This document shows positions 36,013 to 46,095 of a DNA stretch of 64,000 nucleotides, piece by piece. The notes beneath the pieces are model-generated. The model saw nothing but the letters and a program-made list of their open reading frames with translations, searched no databases and was not told the origin of the DNA. Made by a program: the position numbers and the translations under genes. The DNA is taken from NCBI GenBank assembly GCA_029378245.1, contig JARKIF010000035.1:186001-250000 (forward strand). Reading direction: 5' to 3'. Numbering within the stretch: position 1 is the stretch's first letter; the number at the start of each line of letters is the position of its first letter. The stretch is from Roridomyces roridus. Lineage: Eukaryota > Basidiomycota > Agaricomycetes > Agaricales > Mycenaceae.

Positions 36013-36485
36013 GGTGGGTGAGGTTTTCACTAAATTTCAGACTTTTGATTAACCAGGCTGTGCACTTCCATTTTGCGGCCACAATCACTGATTGTGGCAG
36101 TGCCCGTCAGCTCGTTTTTCTTCTCACTCTGGAGCATCCACCTTGGCACCGTTTGACCTGAGATTCCGGAGGTACAATCCTGGGTCTTGAACTTGAGTTT
36201 TGCTCCCCAGGATTGAGGTCCCATCTCCAATATTGTATATGATATTGTTGATTTACTGAGTTTTTGTGTTCGGCTCATTCCAAGTTCCCAAAAGGTGCTG
36301 GGTCCCTGCCATGGGGGTGGGCTTGAAGCTCAGGATTTACCAACATGTATGGAATGTCTCAGATAAGATAGAAAAAATAGTGGCACTCCAAGGGGGGTGA
36401 ATTCTGTGAAATCACTGTTTCCTAAGTGTCTGGGTGAAATATCCGTGGCATTGTGATTTCTTCATAAGGGTAAAACCTTCGGCTG

Positions 36486-36584
36486 CATCAGGAAAACTGG
36501 AGACGCTGCATAGCACTATGCAGCACTATGCAGCACTATGCAGTGCTGCATAGTGCCATAGCAACTTCTCCAGTTTTCCTGATG
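36486..36584. mobile_element. 99-bp foldback element with CACTATGCAG repeats
   Basis: The 18-bp ends CATCAGGAAAACTGGAGA and the exact complement enclose about 60 bases made of GCATAG/CTATGC words, including three tandem copies of CACTATGCAG. The whole segment can fold into one long hairpin. No clear target duplication was seen. Confidence 0.7.
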
Positions 36585-37483
36585 TGCTACCTTCTTCATG
36601 CAAGGTCTACTGGTGGCAGGATCGTGCAAAGCCTTTGCGCACTGTGTCAGACTTTGATCAGGATTCAGTGATCACTGAGCATGGGAAAGTTTGGCACTTT
36701 ACCACTCATTCAGCCAACATTCAGCCCCATTAAGTTCTCGTGCCTGCCATGCTTTGCAACGGCCCCTCCCCCCAAGTTTTTAAGCTCGGTCTTATCGGCC
36801 CGTTTCCCGCCAAAGTAGGGGTCCAAATTTTGATCGATGACGTCTTTGAGCCTGAGTCATTTCCTCTTACTACACCCTGGGCTCCGCCGGCCAACGAGTT
36901 ACGATCTCCACCGAAGATGCTTGACAGCTCGGAGCGGATCCCCGTTCCGTTGACAGCTCGGCATGCAGGCTTGCTCTGCCCCGACCACTGCTCGACACCC
37001 ATTTTTTCACTGGTTTCAACACTAGCCTGCTCTGACTCTGTCTTATCAGCCAGTTTCCTCAACATATAGATGAATTTCCTGGCATTTTCTTGACATCGGA
37101 CATCCACTGTGTGCCGTGCCGCCCGTGCGGCGTGCGCTGGCCTCGCGCATCTCTCTCAATGCCTTGGTCTAAGGGTCTTTGGATCACTTATAAGGCTCCT
37201 TGGACGATGATGGATACCCCTCATCTCTTTGTGCATATGATTGAATTGACAAATTCCTGCATTTCTCGTGTCAATACAATTTTGTTCACCCATCGTCCTG
37301 ACTCCTTTGTGACTCCTCAACATTGCCATATCGCCCACGTCGTCTCGCAAGTTTTCGCGCCTCGTCCACCGTCGCCGACGCAGCCTACATGGTTGCACTT
37401 GGAATTCTAAAGCAATCATCAAGGCCACTAGACTCAAACTAGACTCGGACTGCCATGCACTAGCAATGGCCCTTAAAGGCAGG
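36585..37483. other. Stretch without a recognised gene
   Basis: Open frames of about 100-125 codons overlap on both strands (36730-37107 minus, 37090-37410 plus), with no domain or paralogue that I recognise. Probably old repeat sequence. Confidence 0.35.
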
Positions 37484-37545
37484 TAATTGAATTCAAATTG
37501 GGACCTTCACTCACCTCGGAGACCATATAATCCATCGTCTTCCAC
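37484..37545 (-). pseudogene. Fragment of exon 5 of the ubiquitin-protease-like gene
   Basis: It matches about 14675-14736, the end of the exon encoding TSWWKTMDYMVSE together with the start of the following intron. It lies just beyond the 3' end of paralogue copy 2, as the exon-7 fragment does for copy 1. Confidence 0.65.
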
Positions 37546-37726
37546 CACGAACTCGGGTGGTAAACAGGCACGAGACACCCTAATCATGAGCCAGGAGAAA
37601 GGAGATTACAAGGATAGCAGGATCCACACAAAGATGAGAATAATGTGTACATACAAGACAGCAGTCGTGCTGGTTGACGGTGCGAGATTTTCCTCCAGAT
37701 CGCACCACGGGACATGGATGCCGGCT

Positions 37727-39769
37727 TCATTGAAATCGGTCGTTTGTTCGTTGGGCAGACCACTCACTGGAGTCCAGATCGAGAAGTTTGGGAATGGCGA
37801 AATCTACGGACAACGTCAGCCACGAAATCAGTGAACCAAAACAGTTCAAACAGACCCGCACGGCCCGAACAAGCATCCAGCCGCGGATACTGTCTTCCAA
37901 TCATGCGGATCGAAATAATTCGACCTCTGAAACTCGGCGATGCCCCCATACACACTATCATCCCAAAACTTACCCCACACCTCAATCTCCGCATGGATAG
38001 CAGGGAATCCAAACCTCTGCGCTTCCTTGACCGTCAGACGGTCGTTTCCGGAAGGGTCGAATGACTAGTAGGCCGGTGGTGCGTCAAGCCGCACTCGGAA
38101 TGATGCAGGTGTTTCGCCGCGTACACTTACAATAATCTTCAAAGCCAGACGTGATGTTATGTGAATCGAAGATTTCGTTGTCGTGCGCAAGCCAGGAACG
38201 TGCGCAACGAGGTTCCGCACTGATTCGCCGGCGATAGAAGTAATCCACTTGGGCCGAATCGACGCTGGTGGTTTGTATCAATCCCCGCGCCAACAAGGAG
38301 GTACAGACAGACCGTGTCCAGCCGTTTTCCAGGAGAACGATCCTTATGCCGTTGGTGACGCTACAAGTATTATGAGTACGAACCGCGCAAGATGACAGGC
38401 GACGTACAGAGTGTCCATGCCAGGTCCCCATAGCTTCGGTTCCTGCCATCCGTGATCACGCACCTCGACTTGCGGCAAGAAGCCAATTCGTTCCCCCAAA
38501 TCCTCGTATTTAGACCCTGCAGGCATATGACTTATAGACCCCGCACGAATCTCTGTTGTACTCGGACCAGAGAACTGTCCGAATCGACACAAATACCAAA
38601 ACCATATGGTGTGGTAGTCTTGGTGGGGTAGCGAGGATATTATTTCAGCCCTTCGAGGGACCCGGAATTGTTCGAGACGACGCTGCGGACGCACGTCGGC
38701 GAGGTATAGTGGGGCGTAGGAGGTGGCTTCGGAGAGGTCGAGGCAGAGGCTGAGCGATCCCGGACGTAGCCATAATGTATAATCAGTCCAGTACTGAGCA
38801 AGGAGGGAGATGGGAAAGCGGTGTTACGCGTGCGATTTGGGGCCTACGAGGTGTCTTTTGAGTACATCTACGAACTAGTTGTCGACACCCTGTCTCCAAA
38901 TAAGGTATATGGTGCGGAAACTCGGAGACTAATGTTTGCACCTTGAACTCAGTAGTCTGTCCAAGCATGAATTGGGTTTTTGTTACAGTGGAGAAACTGC
39001 AAGTTCTGTAACACACCATACACACCCAGAAATACACCGACAAAAAGTGGGAACCTCCGAAGGTCCGCAGAACCTCCTTGTATGGAATCATTTCTGGAAG
39101 ATAGATGAAGGGGCTCTAAAATCTGATACGTGGATACGTACCACCATGGAAAACCGCTGCTTTCAAGCCGCAATGAGCCACACCAAACAGCTGGGCAATA
39201 TTGGGATGTCTGGAACCAAAACATGAGTCCCGCATCCAGTAGGAGAAAAGCAGATATCTGCACCGTATTCGCGAGTAGCGCGAGACTTCCTCCCGCCATT
39301 GCTACGGCAATCGGATTAGCACGTCCATAGCCTCAGGAGAATATGCACCCACCTGCTCGGCGTCCTTGCCTTCGTATGTCATCGCCGTCACCCGAGATCC
39401 CCGAAGTTCGGTGGAGAAGATTCTTTTGACCCCGCGGCCGCCATATCGGCGGCGAGCAATCTCGTGGGATGGATAGAGGTCTCCGAGTGGAATCGCCTGA
39501 AACTCTGGGTAGATTGAAGGTCAGCGGTCAGCGACAACGGATGAAGAGGGTAGACGAAACGGAAACGGCTCTGGCGCCCGATAGACATGGTTACAGCTTG
39601 TGAACGTCCCGCCCTTGATGACAAAACCACTTGCGAATGGGAAAATTCCGCCGGTGTGGCTTGGCGATGCAATGCCACGATCCACGAGCTGGGCAGCGGG
39701 CACCTCCTCTTGCGGCGTCGGCGTGGTCGTTTCCAGACCCACTGGCTCCAGTGAAGCTCCATTGCCCAT
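37727..39769 (-). pseudogene. Uncharacterised Agaricomycete family protein, copy 2, decayed
   Basis: It starts MGNGASLEPVG at 39769. The same blocks as copies 1 and 3 are present: GGTFTS, IPLGDLY, DYTLWLRPGSLSLCLDLSEA, SWLAHDNEIF and VWGKFWDDSVYGGI. Lesions: one G is missing at the end of exon 1, so the splice donor and frame fit poorly; about 130 bases are deleted around 38110-38130, removing an intron end and the start of the next exon (PSGYLFLCP); and the conserved Tyr-Trp of PPAYWSFD is Tyr-stop (TAG near 38066). The head shows the empty site of the MITE that splits copy 1. Confidence 0.7.
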
Positions 39770-40605
39770 GAAGAATCGCACAGGGCGGTGGTTTGAGGAG
39801 AAGAGCCGCCGAGGGTTGGCCGAGGGTGGTGTTTTGACGTGACACAGAAGCGCGGATCAAACGATCAACCCGTCTTGCTCCCCACCACCATCTGCCGCCT
39901 GTTTTTCGCCCCGAGCTGCAGAGTTCCGAGCATCCACCTTTCGAGGACCTCACCCCCAAGACCACTCCTTTGCATCGGCGTACTGGGCGTCTTCAGACGC
40001 GCGTTTCGACGCGACCTCTCTGGCGGGGGCAGTACTTAGTCTTCTCCCGCATCCAAATCTGCTCTTTCGTCGATGCTGTGCAATACGGAGCTTGGAGCCT
40101 TCCAGGCCATCTCACTTGAATTTAAAAGACGGTTCCTTTGTCTGGATTCACGGATTCCAGCATTTCCCCCGTATCATGTCTCGCCTCGCCCCAAGAATAT
40201 GCCTTTGCTTCAGTGTACATACCTGGGCGTCTTCAAATCGACTTCAAATACTGCACCGGACAGCGCTTCCTAAGCCAAAACTTCTCCCATATCATCCCTT
40301 GAAGCGATCGCTCAGTCTAAATCTACTGCCACTACCACCAGTTATTCTGTGGCTCAAGCTCAAGTATGCTGTATACGGTACGGATCTTCGAGCGACGAGC
40401 GCTCAAGGCCCGCCCACTCGAAACAACAGTCCTCTGGGAGCTCCGTTTCGGAGCTACACTGGGACCGACCCATTGGCTGGCGCGATTGCGACATCGATGT
40501 TTGGTACGTCTTCATTAACATTCCATGCATGGGACTTCCTCCGTATCTCCTCTTAAAAGGCGCCCAGCAACAACGTTCAACATCACTTCAGGTCTGTCGG
40601 TCCCA

Positions 40606-40685
40606 GGGCACGCCAACGAAATTTTCCATTCGCAGAACATCGCATTTGATTTTAATTACTATTGTAAGCAGGCAAAGTGTCAATG
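40606..40685 (+). pseudogene. Fragment of the paralogue family, opposite orientation
   Basis: The plus strand reads GHANEIFHSQNIAFDFNYYCKQ, here split as GHANEIFHSQN and NYYCKQ, matching SWLAHANEIFDSHN..EDYCKH of the family. It is equivalent to the remnant at 8735-8885. Confidence 0.55.
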
Positions 40686-41074
40686 CTCGATATCGACGAT
40701 ATCTTTCCAGTCTTGACGGATGTCCTACACCTGACCATCGGAAGCGACTCCCTAGTACCTGGCCAGCTCTGGTTCGACTCCAGCCACGCCAATACTGGAG
40801 CTCCACGGGCAAATTTTTGGATGGTGAAATGGAAATTCGTCGTACATAGCTAGCTTTCTTATTGATCTCTTCGAAACTTGACCAGATTCAGAGCCAAAAT
40901 AAAATCCTATATTCCGTGACATTGAACACGCAACAGAATCGACGTAGAAGACAAGGCAGCGGACGACAAGATACATAAAAGCAAATGAGGCCAATAGAGT
41001 AAAGACGATTTCAAAAGTCCGTAAACCGATTTCCGATGGACGATTTCCTGCCGAGGTATTTCTGAACACACCAC

Positions 41075-41521
41075 TTAAGCAGTGATGGGGATACAGTTGA
41101 TAGCGATGAGGTTGCCCCACTCGGCAGCGGGAGCATCGCAAGTGACCTGGGTTCCGCCGCTGTAAATATCTCCAGTCAGCCCGAGCTTCGTGATTCGTGA
41201 GGGAGGAAGGAAACTAACCAGTTGTTGCCGATGACGGTGATAGGCGAGCAGCTGAGGCCGACGGGGATGTCAAGGCCGTCGAGGTCGAGGCCGACGAGGG
41301 CGAGGACACCCGAGGCGGCGGTGCTGGTGCTCGAGACGACGCTATCGCAGCATTGGTCCGAGGTCGGCGGCGGGACCGAGGAGATCGTGGTGGTCCACGG
41401 GCTGGCGGCAGCAAGGGTCTATTAGCGGGTTGAAAATTAGTATTTCAATGCAAAGCTAAGAGTAGTGAGCCCGCCGTACAATGAGCACCGAGGTGGCAAC
41501 GATGGAGAGCTTGGAGAACAT
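41075..41521 (-). CDS. Class I-type hydrophobin, copy 3
   Basis: Exons 41480-41521, 41219-41418 and 41075-41159 give 108 residues. The mature part contains DQCCDSVVSSTSTAASGV, LVGLDLDGLDIPVG, LSCSPITVIGNNC and VTCDAPAAEWGNL, then INCIPITA and TAA. Six cysteines in the same arrangement as the other copies. The last residue and stop differ from the VTL-stop of copies 1 and 2 by single base changes. Splice donors GTACGG and GTTAGT are kept. Expected to be a secreted surface-coat protein. Confidence 0.9.
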
Positions 41522-41585
41522 GTCTGTTTGAGAGCTTGAACGGTTGGTTGTGTTCGAGTGAAGATTGAGGCGACGGGTGTGAGGC

Positions 41586-41592
41586 TTTTATA
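41586..41592 (-). promoter_or_regulatory. TATA box of hydrophobin copy 3
   Basis: TATAAAA on the minus strand, 65 bases upstream of the start codon. Confidence 0.7.
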
Positions 41593-41997
41593 GGTTTTAG
41601 ACGACGCGGATAGCATGACGACTTGCTTCAAAACCAGGAGTGGAGCCGTCCTGAAGACATTTACGCATTCATTCCACCTGGTCCGCCGAATTGTGCGAGG
41701 GACACGGTCCTCAACTGTCGCCAGGCCGTCTGGAAGAGTGGAGCGGTGGAGCGCTGTGGCATGAATTCGACGGCTATGAGCTGTCGGGACTCGGAACTGA
41801 GGAATATAAACAAGATCCTAGAGCGGCGATTTGGTTTCCGAATCGGGTAGTTTTGAACCTGGAAGTGATTTTGGAATTGATGGGTTGGCAAGTCCAAAGC
41901 TACGGGGTTTTTCGATCTATGCAAGATGCTGACTGGCGACTACACCACGGAGGAGAAAATCAAATCACAACTGAGTGGGGAACATTAATCGACTGAA

Positions 41998-42027
41998 GAC
42001 CATATGGACTCTGTAAGTCATATGGTC
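41998..42027. promoter_or_regulatory. Conserved inverted repeat upstream of hydrophobin copy 3
   Basis: GACCATATG and CATATGGTC with a 12-base spacer, about 475 bases upstream of the start. The distance is shorter than in copies 1 and 2, yet the arms are identical. Confidence 0.4.
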
Positions 42028-42973
42028 CCGAAGCAGTTAATCTCGGGATCATGAGAAAGGAATTGAACAAAGGCCCCGGATGGAGGCGCACTACAGATTG
42101 TCACTCGGAACCGCAGGCGTCGACGTCAGTGGCACAGAGTCCAGCTGTCGGCCTGTCTGCGTTCAGCCACCAACAGAAATACCCAGACAGATCCCAGAAA
42201 CACCCGAATTTCCGAAATATGACGTCGCTCAGAAGAACTGGTACCTCGGAACACGTTGTTTGTTGCATTTTTGGGCGTCTCTAGGCGTCGAAGCGTTCGG
42301 CGTTCAGAAGTCCACCATGAGGCGCGGGAAAGGTTCCATATGCATTAAGGTTACAACGGAACTGGTGGTGGCTCGGATAGACGTTTCTTTCTACCTCGTG
42401 TACATAGTTTGAACATGAGAATGTCCGCGGGGACTGTGCGGTCCAACATTCATGCTGTTGTAATGTCAAACTTGCCAGATAAATACAAATCTCCCAGGGC
42501 AGGACAATGTGCCTGAATGTTAGATCCTTGAGTACCGAGGCTCGCAAGGCGAGCGCGCAAGGGCGGCGGTGCTCCTGTGCGAATCGTGCAAGAACTAACT
42601 TGACTAGCGCTCCCAAAAAAACAAGAGGTAGCGGATTCCCATCAAGTAAATTCCGTCAGCTCACACCTTCTCCGAGGTCCCAGAAGGTAGTGCGCCCCGC
42701 ACACGTGGAACATCCCTATCTGTTTGTGGAAGAAGGACACGGCGAATTCCGGAACTTCAACCTTCAACGTTTGAACCCAGCCACAGATGTAGAATAGAAG
42801 TCGTAACTGCGAGAAGTTCAAAGGAAGAGTATAACGAGACAGACCAAGGTAGAAAAGAACTTGATCTTCGTTTCAAGCCCCTCGAAGCCTGGAAACTCGG
42901 AATTATAGAACTCGGGCGGCAAACAGGCGGGAAAGCTGATGGCACCCTGAGCCATCGGCCAGTTGGTATAAAA

Positions 42974-45281
42974 TTACAAGGATAGGAGGATACACACAAA
43001 GATGAGAGAAATCTGTACATACACGACGACATTCAAGTTAGTTGACGTTGTGAGATTTTCCTCCAGATCGCACCACGGGATATAGTAGTTTTTTCGCTGA
43101 GTATACCACTCACTGGTGTCCAGTTCATGCTGAGCGGGAAATTTAAGCTCCGGCTCATCCCCATCTACCTCCACCGCACAGATTTTTGGAGGTTCGACAA
43201 GTTTGGGGATCGCGATATCTATTACACCCGACGTCAGCCACGACACCCAACCAAAGAACGATACACACCTAGAGCAAATGGAGCCCCGTGACCAGTGCAA
43301 GTATCCAGGGGCGGATACTCTCTCTCCCAATCATGAGAATCAAACCGATTGGCCCTCTGAAACTCCGCAATTCCCGCATACACGCTCTCATCCCAAAACT
43401 TACCCCACACCTCAATCCCGACACGGATAGCAGGAAACCCAAGGCTCTGCGCTTCTTTGACTGTGAGACGGTCGTTTCCGGCGGGGTCGAATGACCAGTA
43501 GGCCGGTGGTGAGTCGAGATGGGCTTGGAATGATGCAGGCGTGTCGCCGCGTAGGGTGGATAGCGGGCAAAGGAGGAGATATCCGGGTGGGAGGGGTGTG
43601 ACTCCTCCCCGGAGTTCTAACCATACGTTGAGAACGTCTGTCAAAACTGCAAAAAAAAAGGATAATCAATGTTGAGAAGACTGGGATTCACTTTCCGTGC
43701 TTACAATAATCGTCAAAGCCAGACGTAATGTTGAAGGAATCGAAGATTTCGTGGGCGTGCGCAAGCCAGGAGCGTGCGTAACGGGGCTCCGCGCTGATTC
43801 GCCGACGATAAAAGTATTCCACTTGGTCCGAATCGACGCTGTTGGTTTGTATCAATCCCCGCGCCAACATGCAGTTACGGACAGACCGTGTCCAACCGTT
43901 TTCCAGGAGAACGATGCTTATGCCGTTAGTTACGCTACAAGTATTTTGAGCCTGGACTGCGGAATAACACAGGCGACTCACAGAGTCTCCATGGCATGCC
44001 TCGATAGCTTCGGCCCCTGCCATCCATGATCACACACCTCAACTTCCGGAAAGAGTCCAATTTGATCTCGCAAATCCCCGTATCTGCGCCCTGCGACTAT
44101 ATGACTCATAGACCCCAAACGGACCTCTGTGATGCGCGAAACAAAGAGCTGGCGGAATTGACACAAGTACCAGAAGCATATGCTGTGGTAGTCTTGGTGG
44201 GACAGGGAGGATATTATTTCCGAGGTTCGAGAGGGTCGGAAGTTGTCAAGACGACGTTGCGAGCGCACGTCGGCGAGGTATAATGGGACATAGGATGTGG
44301 CCTCGGAGAGGTCGAGGCAGAGACTGAGTGATCCCGGACGGAGCCATAATGTATAATCGCTCCAGTGAAGGGGTTTTTTGAGCACGTCTGCCAGATATCC
44401 GTTGACCTCCTGTCGTCGAATGAGCTAGAAGGTCCCGAAACTCGGAGACTAATGTTTGCACCTTGAACTCAGTAGTCTACCCAAGCAGGAATTGGTCTTG
44501 TGTGAGTGTATAGAAACTGCAACACACCATACAAGCCCAGAAATACACGGACAGAAAGTGTGAACTTTCGAAGGTCCGCAGAACCTCCTTGTATGGAATC
44601 ATTTCTGTAGGACAAATGCAGGCTCTCTTGAATCCGATACGTGGATAACGTACCACCATGGAAAACGGCTACTTTCAAATCGGAATGAACCAAACCAAAC
44701 AGCTGGGCGATATTTGGATGTCTCGAACCAAGATATGAGTTTCGCGCCAGTCGAAGAAAAAGTGAGAAAATATGCACCGTATTTGCGAATAGCGCGAGAC
44801 CTCCTCCCGCCATTGCTACGGCAATCGATTGAGTAGCACGTCTATGGCTCCGTGGAAGACGGACACCAACCTGCTCGGCGTCCTCGCCTTCGTATGTCAT
44901 CGCCGTCACCCGAGATCCCCGAAGTTCGGCGAAGAACGTCCGTCTGACCGCGCCGGTGCCATATCGGCGCCGAGCAATGCCTACCTCGTGGGATAGATAG
45001 AGGTCTCCGAGTGGAATCGTCGGGAACTCTGGGTAGATTGAAGGTCAGCGCAGCGACTACGAGTAGGTAGACCGACCCGGAAACGGTTCGAGCGCCCGAT
45101 AGACATGGTTGGTGCTCGTGAACGTCCCGCCTTTGATCACGAACCCGCTTGCGAATGGAAGAATTCCGCCGGTGTGACTGCCACGATCCACGAACTGGGC
45201 AGAAGGAACTTGAAGCCCCTTTCTCGGCGTCGTCGTCGTGTTTTCCAGACGCATAGGCTCCGGTGAGGCTCCATTGTCCAT
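42974..45281 (-). CDS. Uncharacterised Agaricomycete family protein, copy 3, apparently intact
   Basis: This is the only one of the three paralogues without an obvious lesion. It starts MDNGASPEPMRLEN at 45281; exon 1 is 45077-45281 and exon 2 44871-45028, followed by about eight more short exons. Blocks in order: SGFVIKGGTFTS, IPLGDLYLSHEV, YEGEDAEQ, WREEVSRYSQIRHPNIAQLFG, MIPYKEVLRTF, DYTLWLRPGSLSLCLDLSEA, ENGWTRSVRNCML, SWLAHAHEIF, PPGYLLLCP, AYWSFDPAG, VWGKFWDESVYAGI and LVEPPKICAVEVDG. The reading ends VQISLIFVCILLSL at 42974, a hydrophobic tail that copies 1 and 2 lack because they stop earlier. The family is expanded in mushrooms; function unknown. It lies just upstream (left) of an F-box-like fragment and 800 bases from the ABC transporter. 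Confidence 0.75.
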
Positions 45282-45769
45282 GAAGAACTCGCACACTCGC
45301 CCAGGTAGCGGATGTGGATTGGGAGAAGAGCGGCCGATGTGGCGGTGTCCCTTTGGCGTGACACACAAACGGATCACGGAACAAACGATCGACTCCGCTT
45401 TCCGCTCTCACCGAACCTTCTCACCACCAGCTTTCCACCCGAGATGCAGAGTTTCGAGCTTCCAGCTTTCAAGGACCTCGCCAACAAGAAACTGGAACTG
45501 CCTGGGCGTGTTTCGACGCGGCTCCGGTCCTTATTTACTTACTTATTTTGGTCCGGCGGGCAGTACTTCAAGTTCTGCCGCATCATCCCTTGAAGGCGGC
45601 AATCCGCCAGTCTCTTACTGTTTCATCGATCCTGTGCGATACGGAGTCTCGAGCCTTCCAGGCGATCTCACTTGAGCAGTCGAGTTTGAATTTGAAAGAA
45701 CAATTCCTCTTTCTTGATTCCAGCACTTCCTATAAACTTTTTTTGTGACACTTGCCATTCATGTACACG

Positions 45770-45870
45770 GCGAGCCACGAGAAGGAGGATTGCGACGTGG
45801 ATAGGGTCTTGCCCGGCCGCGTATTCAAAGATGAGACACTCAAGCTCCGGCGGATGTCGAGGTGAGGCCG
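45770..45870 (-). pseudogene. F-box-like gene head, isolated fragment
   Basis: It encodes PPELECLIFEYAAGQDPIHV, AILLLVARRVHEW, the first exon of the F-box-like family seen at 21 kb and 53 kb. Nothing of the remaining gene follows; the sequence merges into the upstream region of paralogue copy 3. Confidence 0.6.
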
Positions 45871-46095
45871 ATTCCACAGCGGTCATCCGGGTAGTAGACT
45901 CTGGGCTCTGAATTGATCAAAAGTGAATGACCTAGCTGGTTATGCGACGGCGATGGTGGAAGTCAGAAGCAAGTCATGACGCTTTCACGGATCAAATTTC
46001 ATCCCTTTGAAGTTTTGAACAGCACGAATGTATTTTATGTTACGTGCACACAAATCCAACCCATCATGTTCCCATTCCGTTGAACAACCAGCCCT

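Larger units (their letters stand above)
40925..42620. repeat. Hydrophobin duplication block, copy 3
   Basis: Same orientation as copy 1 (10452-12240). It covers the gene, promoter, conserved inverted repeat and about 600 further bases upstream. Confidence 0.7.
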
